NCBI GenBank assembly: GCA_000696115.1
Contig: JJOH01000017.1
Coordinates: 72,775-136,774 of the forward strand
Source: Streptomyces olindensis
GTDB lineage: Bacteria > Actinomycetota > Actinomycetes > Streptomycetales > Streptomycetaceae
Direction: 5' to 3'
Length of the DNA: 64,000 nt
Shown here: positions 57,714-64,000 of the stretch, piece after piece
Layout of the letters: the number at the start of each line of letters is the position of its first letter
How positions within the stretch are numbered: the stretch's first letter is position 1
Translations under genes and position numbers: made by a program
The notes under the pieces: model-generated
What the model saw: the letters and a program-made list of their open reading frames with translations, nothing else
What the model was told of the DNA's origin: nothing
The model's database searches: none

Positions 57714-59032
57714 GCACTTCGCACGCATCCCCTCGCGAGACCACCGAGGGCACCGTTTACACCGTCACCGGCGGCGACTGGGACGAGGTCGTCCAGTCCG
57801 CGGCCCGCGCCGACGACGAGCGCATCGTCGTCAACATGGGCCCGCAGCACCCGTCCACGCACGGCGTGCTCCGCCTGATCCTGGAGATCGAGGGCGAGAC
57901 CGTCACCGAGGCCCGCTGCGGCATCGGTTATCTGCACACCGGCATCGAGAAGAACCTCGAGTACCGGACGTGGACGCAGGGCACCACGTTCGTGACGCGC
58001 ATGGACTACCTGACGCCGTTCTTCAACGAGACGGCGTACTGCCTCGGCGTCGAGAAGCTCCTCGGCATCGAGGACCAGATCCCGGACCGCGCCTCGATCA
58101 TCCGCGTGCTCCTGATGGAGCTGAACCGGTTGTCCTCGCACCTGGTGTGCATCGCCACCGGCGGCATGGAACTCGGCGCCACCACGATCATGATCTACGG
58201 ATTCCGTGATCGTGAACTCATTCTCGACATCTACGAGCTGATCACCGGCCTGCGGATGAACCACGCGTACATCCGCCCCGGCGGACTCGCCCAGGACCTG
58301 CCGCCCGGCGCGGTGGACCAGATCCGCGAGTTCGTGAAGAAGATGAAGAAGAACCTCCCGGAGTACGACAAGCTCGCCACCGGGAACCCCATCTTCAAGG
58401 CCCGCATGCAGGACATCGGCTACCTCGACCTGGCCGGCTGCATGGCCCTCGGCGCCACCGGCCCGATCCTGCGCTCCACCGGCCTGCCCCACGACCTGCG
58501 CAAGGCCCAGCCGTACTGCGGCTACGAGACGTACGACTTCGACGTCCCGACCGCCGACACCTGCGACGCCTACGGCCGCTTCCTCATCCGGCTGGAGGAG
58601 ATGCGCCAGTCGCTGCGGATCGTCGAGCAGTGCCTCGACCGGCTCCAGCCCGGCCCGGTCATGGTCGCCGACAAGAAGATCGCCTGGCCCGCCCAGCTCG
58701 CCCTGGGACCGGACGGGCTCGGCAACTCCCTCGACCACATCAAGAAGATCATGGGCACCTCCATGGAGGCCCTGATCCACCACTTCAAGCTGGTCACCGA
58801 GGGCTTCCGCGTCCCGCCGGGACAGGTGTACGCGGCGGTCGAGTCGCCCAAGGGCGAGCTCGGGGTGCATGTCGTGTCCGACGGCGGCACCCGCCCCTAC
58901 CGGGTCCACTTCCGCGACCCGTCCTTCACCAACCTTCAGGCCATGGCGGCGATGTGCGAGGGCGGCCAGGTCGCCGATGTCATCGTCGCCGTCGCGTCCA
59001 TCGACCCCGTGATGGGAGGCGTCGACCGGTGA
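57710..59032 (+). CDS. nuoD: NADH-quinone oxidoreductase subunit D
   Basis: A 440-residue 49-kDa-type subunit that helps form the quinone pocket. Visible: VVNMGPQHPSTHGVLRLILE, GYLHTGIEKNLEYRTW, LMELNRLSSHL and the C-terminal SIDPVMGGVDR. The HPSTHG loop carries the histidine near the quinone headgroup. The GTG overlaps nuoC by 4 bp and the gene overlaps nuoE the same way. Confidence 0.98.
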   Translation: MSTSHASPRETTEGTVYTVTGGDWDEVVQSAARADDERIVVNMGPQHPSTHGVLRLILEIEGETVTEARCGIGYLHTGIEKNLEYRTWTQGTTFVTRMDYLTPFFNETAYCLGVEKLLGIEDQIPDRASIIRVLLMELNRLSSHLVCIATGGMELGATTIMIYGFRDRELILDIYELITGLRMNHAYIRPGGLAQDLPPGAVDQIREFVKKMKKNLPEYDKLATGNPIFKARMQDIGYLDLAGCMALGATGPILRSTGLPHDLRKAQPYCGYETYDFDVPTADTCDAYGRFLIRLEEMRQSLRIVEQCLDRLQPGPVMVADKKIAWPAQLALGPDGLGNSLDHIKKIMGTSMEALIHHFKLVTEGFRVPPGQVYAAVESPKGELGVHVVSDGGTRPYRVHFRDPSFTNLQAMAAMCEGGQVADVIVAVASIDPVMGGVDR

Positions 59033-59889
59033 CCACCTCATCCTCCGAGCGGGGCGTCAGCCTGGGCATGCCCGAACTGCCCGCACCCGCCTACCCGGAC
59101 GACGTCCGGGCCCGTCTGGAGACCGACGCGCGCGAGGTCATCGCCCGCTACCCGGACTCCCGGTCCGCCCTCCTGCCGCTGCTGCACCTCGTGCAGTCCG
59201 AGGAAGGGCACGTCACGCGCACCGGCATGCAGTTCTGCGCGGACATGCTCGGCCTGACCACGGCCGAGGTCACCGCCGTCGCCACCTTCTACACCATGTA
59301 CCGGCGCCGGCCGAGCGGTGACTACCAGGTCGGGGTGTGCACCAACACCCTGTGTGCCGTGATGGGCGGGGACGCGATCTTCGAGGAGCTCCAGGAGCAC
59401 CTCGGCGTCGGCAACGGCGAGACCACCGACGACGGCAAGGTCACCCTGGAGCACATCGAGTGCAACGCGGCCTGCGACTTCGCGCCGGTCGTGATGGTCA
59501 ACTGGGAGTTCTTCGACAACCAGACCCCGGCCAGCGCCAAGCGCCTCGTCGACGACCTGCGCGCGGGACGGCCCGTCGCACCCACGCGCGGGGCGCCCTT
59601 GTGCACCTTCAAGGAGACCGCTCGGATCCTGGCCGGCTTCCCCGACGAGCGGGACGGGGCCGTCGAGTCCGGGGGAAGCGCGGGACCCGCTTCCCTGGTT
59701 GGCCTGAAGCTCGCCAGGGGGGAGGGCGCTCCCGCCCGCGTGGTGCACCCGCGCGGCGAGGCGGCCCGCACCGATGCGCCGCACGATCCGTCACCGACGG
59801 AGCACTTGAGCTCGCACGACGCGCCGCAGGACACGTCGGCCTCCGACCCGGCCCACCCGGCCGGGCCCACAGCCGAGGAGGGGGAGTGA
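59029..59889 (+). CDS. nuoE: NADH-quinone oxidoreductase subunit E
   Basis: A 286-residue 24-kDa-type subunit with a [2Fe-2S] cluster. The four ligands are in GVCTNTLCAVMGG (CX4C) and HIECNAACDFAPVVMVNWEF (CX3C). The core ends near residue 200. The last ~85 residues are a low-complexity tail (HPRGEAARTDAPHDPSPTEH) that is not part of the fold. Start GTG overlaps nuoD and the TGA overlaps the nuoF start (TGATG). Confidence 0.96.
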   Translation: MTTSSSERGVSLGMPELPAPAYPDDVRARLETDAREVIARYPDSRSALLPLLHLVQSEEGHVTRTGMQFCADMLGLTTAEVTAVATFYTMYRRRPSGDYQVGVCTNTLCAVMGGDAIFEELQEHLGVGNGETTDDGKVTLEHIECNAACDFAPVVMVNWEFFDNQTPASAKRLVDDLRAGRPVAPTRGAPLCTFKETARILAGFPDERDGAVESGGSAGPASLVGLKLARGEGAPARVVHPRGEAARTDAPHDPSPTEHLSSHDAPQDTSASDPAHPAGPTAEEGE

Positions 59890-61235
59890 TGACCTTGGCA
59901 CCCGAGCTGAAAGACATGAGCCCCGAGAAGCTGCTCGCACCGGTGCTGTCGGCCTTCTGGGACGAGGACAGGTCCTGGACGCTGGACGTGTACCGCAGGC
60001 ACGACGGCTACGAGGGGCTTCGCAAGGCGCTCGCCATGTCGCCGGACGACGTGATCGCGTACGTCAAGGAGTCCGGTCTGCGGGGGCGCGGCGGCGCGGG
60101 ATTCCCCACGGGGATGAAGTGGCAGTTCATCCCTCAGGGAGATGGGAAGCCGCACTATCTGGTTGTCAACGCCGACGAGTCGGAGCCGGGGACGTGCAAG
60201 GACATCCCGCTCCTCTTCGCGAACCCGCACAGCCTCATCGAGGGCATGATCATCGCGTGTTACGCCATCAGGTCGTCGCATGCCTTCATCTATCTGCGTG
60301 GTGAAGTCGTCCCAGTCCTGCGGCGGTTGCACTCTGCCGTGCGCGAGGCGTACGAGGCGGGCTTCCTCGGCGAGAACATCCTGGGCGGCGGACTCGACCT
60401 CGACATCACCGTGCACGCGGGCGCGGGCGCGTACATCTGCGGTGAGGAGACCGCACTGCTGGACTCGCTCGAAGGCCGCCGGGGTCAACCGCGGCTTCGT
60501 CCCCCCTTCCCTGCCGTCGCGGGCCTCTATGCCTGCCCGACTGTGGTGAACAACGTCGAGTCGATCGCTTCGGTTCCCGCGATCATGCATCGGGGCAAGG
60601 AATGGTTCCGGTCGATGGGGAGTGAGAAGTCGCCCGGCTTCACGCTCTACTCCCTCTCCGGCCATGTCGCGAGCCCCGGTCAGTACGAGGCGCCGCTCGG
60701 GATCACGCTCCGCCAGCTCCTCGAGATGAGCGGTGGCATGCGCCCCGGGCACCGCCTCAAGTTCTGGACGCCGGGCGGCTCCTCGACCCCGATGTTCACC
60801 GACGAGCACCTCGACGTCCCTCTTGATTACGAAGGAGTGGGCGCCGCGGGTTCCATGCTCGGCACAAAAGCTCTCCAGTGCTTCGACGAGACGACCTGCG
60901 TGGTCCGTGCCGTCACGCGCTGGACCGAGTTCTACGCCCACGAGTCCTGCGGCAAGTGCACGCCCTGCCGCGAAGGGACTTACTGGCTCGTGCAGCTGCT
61001 GCGCGACATCGAGGCCGGCAAGGGACAGATGTCCGACCTCGACAAGCTGAACGACATCGCCGACAACATCAACGGCAAGTCCTTCTGCGCCCTCGGCGAC
61101 GGCGCCGCCTCGCCGATCTTCTCCTCGCTGAAGTACTTCCGCGAGGAGTACGAGCAGCACATCACGGGCCGGGGCTGCCCCTTCGACCCGGCCAAGTCGA
61201 CGGCCTGGGCCGACCGCACGGAGGTGAACGCATGA
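59889..61235 (+). CDS. nuoF: NADH-quinone oxidoreductase subunit F
   Basis: A 448-residue 51-kDa-type subunit that binds NADH and FMN and carries the N3 [4Fe-4S] cluster. NADH/FMN motifs are GLRGRGGAGFPTGMKWQFIP and YLVVNADESEPGTCKDIPLL; HAGAGAYICGEETALLDSLE follows. Cluster cysteines are in HESCGKCTPCREGTYWL and KSFCALGDG. This is the electron entry point of complex I. The ATG shares one base with the nuoE stop. Confidence 0.98.
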   Translation: MTLAPELKDMSPEKLLAPVLSAFWDEDRSWTLDVYRRHDGYEGLRKALAMSPDDVIAYVKESGLRGRGGAGFPTGMKWQFIPQGDGKPHYLVVNADESEPGTCKDIPLLFANPHSLIEGMIIACYAIRSSHAFIYLRGEVVPVLRRLHSAVREAYEAGFLGENILGGGLDLDITVHAGAGAYICGEETALLDSLEGRRGQPRLRPPFPAVAGLYACPTVVNNVESIASVPAIMHRGKEWFRSMGSEKSPGFTLYSLSGHVASPGQYEAPLGITLRQLLEMSGGMRPGHRLKFWTPGGSSTPMFTDEHLDVPLDYEGVGAAGSMLGTKALQCFDETTCVVRAVTRWTEFYAHESCGKCTPCREGTYWLVQLLRDIEAGKGQMSDLDKLNDIADNINGKSFCALGDGAASPIFSSLKYFREEYEQHITGRGCPFDPAKSTAWADRTEVNA

Positions 61236-63736
61236 CCGTGACCACCAGCTCTCCCTCCGGCGGGGGAGAGGCGGCGGTCCCGCCGGAGGACCTCGTGTCG
61301 CTGACGATCGACGGCATCGAGATCAGCGTGCCCAAGGGCACCCTGGTCATCCGGGCCGCCGAGCAACTCGGCATCGAGATCCCCCGGTTCTGCGACCACC
61401 CCCTCCTGGACCCGGCCGGCGCCTGCCGCCAGTGCATCGTCGAGGTGGAGGGCCAGCGCAAGCCCATGGCCTCCTGCACCATCACCTGCACCGACGGGAT
61501 GGTGGTGAAGACCCACCTGACCTCCCCGGTCGCGGAGAAGGCCCAGAAGGGTGTGATGGAGCTCCTGCTCATCAACCACCCCCTGGACTGCCCGGTCTGC
61601 GACAAGGGCGGCGAGTGCCCGCTGCAGAACCAGGCCATGTCGCACGGCGACGCCGAGTCCCGCTTCGACGGCCGCAAGCGGACCTACGAGAAGCCCGTCC
61701 CGATCTCCACGCAGGTGCTGCTCGACCGCGAGCGGTGCGTGCTGTGCGCCCGCTGCACCCGGTTCTCCAACCAGGTCGCGGGCGACCCGATGATCGAGCT
61801 GATCGAGCGGGGCGCGCTCCAGCAGGTCGGCACCGGCGAGGGCGACCCGTTCGAGTCGTACTTCTCCGGCAACACCATCCAGATCTGCCCCGTGGGAGCG
61901 CTGACCTCGGCGGCGTACCGATTCCGCTCCCGCCCCTTCGACCTGGTCTCCTCCCCGTCGGTGTGCGAGCACTGCTCCGGTGGCTGCGCCACCCGCACCG
62001 ACCACCGGCGCGGCAAGGTCATGCGGCGGCTCGCGGCCAACGACCCCGAGGTCAACGAGGAGTGGATCTGCGACAAGGGACGGTTCGCGTTCCGGTACGC
62101 CCAGCAGCGGGACCGGCTGGAAACGCCCCTGGTGCGCAACGCCGAGGGCGAGCTGGAACCGGCCTCCTGGCCGGAGGCGCTGCAGATCGCGGCCCAGGGG
62201 CTGCTGGCCTCCCGGGGTCGCACCGGCGTGCTGACCGGCGGCCGCCTCACCATCGAGGACGCCTACGCGTACAGCAAGTTCGCGCGCGTGGCGCTCGACA
62301 CCAACGACATCGACTTCCGCGCGCGCGTGCACAGCGGTGAGGAGGCCGACTTCCTCGCCGCCCAGGTCGCCGGACGCGGCCGGGACCTCGACGGCACGGG
62401 CGTCACGTACACCGCGCTGGAGAAGGCACCCGCCGTCCTGCTGGTCGGGTTCGAGGTCGAGGAGGAGGCGCCCGGCGTCTTCCTGCGGCTGCGCAAGGCC
62501 TGGCGCAAGCACGGGCAGCGGACCTTCTCGCTCGCCACCCACACCACCCGGGGTCTGGAGAAGGCCGGCGGCACGCTGCTGCCGGCGGCTCCCGGCACCG
62601 AGACCGAGTGGCTGGACGCCCTCGCGAGCAACGTCGGTCTGGAGGGCGACGGCGCTGCCGCCGCAGAGGCGCTGCGCGCCGAGGGCGCGGTGATCGTCGT
62701 CGGCGAGCGGCTGGCCGCGGTGGCCGGCGGGCTCACCGCCGCCGTCCGCACCGCCACCGCGACCGGGGCCCGGCTGGTGTGGATCCCGCGCCGGGCCGGG
62801 GAACGCGGCGCCGTCGAGGCGGGCGCGCTGCCGTCGCTGCTGCCGGGCGGGCGTCCGGCCACGGACCCCCGCGCGCGGGACGAGGTCGCCGCCGTCTGGG
62901 GCGTCGCCGGCCTGCCGCACCGCTACGGCCGCGACACCGGCCAGATCGTGGAGGCCGCCGCGACCGGCGAACTCCAGGCGCTGCTGGTGGCGGGTGTGGA
63001 GATCGCCGACCTGCCCGACCCGGCACGCGCGCGTGCCGCGCTCGACGAGGTCGGCTTCCTGATCTCGCTCGAACTGCGGCCCGGCGAGATCACCCGCAAG
63101 GCCGACGTGGTCCTGCCCGTCGCCGCGGTCGCCGAGAAGGCCGGCACCTTCCTCAACTGGGAGGGCCGGGTCCGCTTCTTCGAGGCCGCGCTCAAGCCCG
63201 ACCAGATGACCCGGCGCCTCGCGCCCACCGACGCGCGCGTGCTGCAGATGCTCGCGGACGCCATGGACGTCCACCTGGGCCTGCCGGACCTGCGCACCGT
63301 ACGGGCCGAGATCGACCGGCTCGGCGCCTGGGACGGTCCGCGAGCCGGCGAACCCCTGGAGACCGCGGGCCCGCTGCCCCGCCCGGCCGCGGGCGAGGCC
63401 GTGCTCGCCGGACACCGGCTCCTGCTCGACCAGGGCGTCCTCCAGCAGGGCGACGAGGCACTCGCCGGCACCCGGCACGCCGCACGCGCGCGCGTGTCGG
63501 CCGCCACGGCTGCCGAGGCGGGCGTCAAGGACGGCGACCTCCTCGCGGTCACCGGCCCCGAGGGAGCCGTCGCACTCCCGCTGCAGATCAGCGACATGCC
63601 CGACCGGGTGGTGTGGCTCCCGCTGAACTCCACCGGCGGCGGCGTCGCCTCCGACACCGGGGCGCGGCCCGGCTCCCTCGTCCGCATCGGCCCGGCGACC
63701 CTCGCCGGCGAGGCCCCCAAGGAGGTGGAGGCATGA
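61232..63736 (+). CDS. nuoG: NADH-quinone oxidoreductase subunit G
   Basis: An 834-residue 75-kDa-type subunit with several Fe-S clusters. The N-terminal ferredoxin fold has RFCDHPLLDPAGACRQCIVE and MASC for [2Fe-2S]; HPLDCPVCDKGGECPLQNQA and CVLCARCTRFSNQV hold [4Fe-4S] clusters. The molybdopterin-oxidoreductase-like part begins at VCEHCSGGCATRTDHRRGKV and has no molybdenum site. The start overlaps nuoF by 4 bp, and its end contains the first copy of a 22-bp repeat that also holds a nuoH start. Confidence 0.97.
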   Translation: MTVTTSSPSGGGEAAVPPEDLVSLTIDGIEISVPKGTLVIRAAEQLGIEIPRFCDHPLLDPAGACRQCIVEVEGQRKPMASCTITCTDGMVVKTHLTSPVAEKAQKGVMELLLINHPLDCPVCDKGGECPLQNQAMSHGDAESRFDGRKRTYEKPVPISTQVLLDRERCVLCARCTRFSNQVAGDPMIELIERGALQQVGTGEGDPFESYFSGNTIQICPVGALTSAAYRFRSRPFDLVSSPSVCEHCSGGCATRTDHRRGKVMRRLAANDPEVNEEWICDKGRFAFRYAQQRDRLETPLVRNAEGELEPASWPEALQIAAQGLLASRGRTGVLTGGRLTIEDAYAYSKFARVALDTNDIDFRARVHSGEEADFLAAQVAGRGRDLDGTGVTYTALEKAPAVLLVGFEVEEEAPGVFLRLRKAWRKHGQRTFSLATHTTRGLEKAGGTLLPAAPGTETEWLDALASNVGLEGDGAAAAEALRAEGAVIVVGERLAAVAGGLTAAVRTATATGARLVWIPRRAGERGAVEAGALPSLLPGGRPATDPRARDEVAAVWGVAGLPHRYGRDTGQIVEAAATGELQALLVAGVEIADLPDPARARAALDEVGFLISLELRPGEITRKADVVLPVAAVAEKAGTFLNWEGRVRFFEAALKPDQMTRRLAPTDARVLQMLADAMDVHLGLPDLRTVRAEIDRLGAWDGPRAGEPLETAGPLPRPAAGEAVLAGHRLLLDQGVLQQGDEALAGTRHAARARVSAATAAEAGVKDGDLLAVTGPEGAVALPLQISDMPDRVVWLPLNSTGGGVASDTGARPGSLVRIGPATLAGEAPKEVEA

Positions 63737-63763
63737 GCCTTCAAGGAGGTGGAGGCATGAGCC
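63718..63763. repeat. 22-bp direct repeat duplicating the nuoH start region
   Basis: The sequence at 63718-63739 recurs exactly at 63742-63763 (24-bp period). Each copy has a ribosome site (AAGGAGGTGG), GAGGC and ATGAGCC. The first copy overlaps the nuoG stop; the second gives a free-standing nuoH start in the same frame. Confidence 0.9.
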
Positions 63764-64000
63764 CGTACCTCGCCGCTGAAGACCTCTCGATGTTCGGCAC
63801 CGACCCCTGGTGGCTGGTCGCCATCAAGGCGGTGTTCTGCTTCGCCTTCCTGATGGTGACCGTGCTGATCTCCATCGTCATGGAGCGCAAGGTCGTCGCC
63901 TGGATGCAGCTGCGCATCGGCCCCAACCGGCACGGCCCCTGGGGCATGCTCCAGTCGCTCGCCGACGGTATCAAGCTGATGCTGAAGGAGGACGTCGTCG
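63757..64000 (+). CDS. nuoH: NADH-quinone oxidoreductase subunit H (partial)
   Basis: Start of the membrane subunit that contacts the quinone site; about 81 codons are visible before the window ends. Seen: MSPYLAAEDLSMFGTDPWWL, the first helix VAIKAVFCFAFLMVTVLISI, then MERKVVAWMQLRIGPNRHGP and WGMLQSLADGIKLMLKED, all family signatures. Two in-frame ATGs exist: 63733 (overlapping nuoG, adds eight residues MSLQGGGG) and 63757. The latter is preferred because it begins the conserved protein and has the complete ribosome site from the duplicated segment. Confidence 0.95.
   Translation, partial: MSPYLAAEDLSMFGTDPWWLVAIKAVFCFAFLMVTVLISIVMERKVVAWMQLRIGPNRHGPWGMLQSLADGIKLMLKEDVV

Overview
The window is a high-GC actinobacterial chromosome segment, almost certainly Streptomyces. 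The support is codon bias, GTG starts, DUF397/XRE pairs, futalosine-pathway menaquinone genes, protein kinases with extracellular domains and a 14-subunit-type nuo operon. Gene order resembles the conserved hemL-to-nuo core region of Streptomyces chromosomes (from memory, not searched). No tRNA, rRNA, insertion sequence or CRISPR array was recognised.

Layout: 1-8.1 kb holds hemL (partial), a small conserved gene, a double-HTH MerR regulator divergent from a UvrA-like drug-resistance ATPase, a lipoprotein and an XRE/DUF397 module. 8.2-15.5 kb holds menaquinone genes (UbiD-type decarboxylase, MqnP, UbiX, MqnE) with a rhomboid protease, an AsnC regulator, UdgX and a GNAT. 15.6-24 kb holds a dicarboxylate symporter and a lipid block: a MaoC/FabG pair divergent from a thiolase around a palindromic operator, then an acyl-CoA synthetase. 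24-29.6 kb holds an orphan sugar-binding lipoprotein, a TetR with an MFS relic, an exported ketosteroid-dehydrogenase-like flavoprotein, a methyltransferase and a cold-shock gene. 29.9-41.2 kb holds mqnA, two Ser/Thr kinases (one with a PQQ propeller), a NodB-GT2 fusion with a 5' frameshift, an LCP protein and a two-module membrane protein.

41.4-49.2 kb is an accessory, decaying stretch: a secreted protein, a collapsed Tad/Flp pilus locus (TadZ-like N-terminus, BTAD-like C-terminus, intact prepilin peptidase), a small double-glycine bacteriocin-like precursor with its own promoter and terminator, mqnC, a 5 x 24-bp tandem repeat, a GH18 lipoprotein, an internally deleted GT2 relic and an acyltransferase pseudogene. 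49.2-55.3 kb holds menG, a PASTA protein, a menaquinone/geranylgeranyl reductase, peptide deformylase, a Tat flavoprotein and an NlpC/P60 hydrolase. 55.3-64 kb is a 755-bp regulatory gap followed by nuoA-H (nuoH cut by the window end).

How the genes work together: the quinone-synthesis genes (mqnA, C, E, P, L-type, UbiX, menG and a MenJ-like reductase) and NADH dehydrogenase, which reduces menaquinone, lie on one 56-kb stretch, so this is a respiratory-chain neighbourhood. Several of these genes have a -10 box only 6-7 nt before the start codon, suggesting leaderless mRNAs. The best candidate for an undescribed system is the 76-residue double-glycine peptide at 42666-42896.
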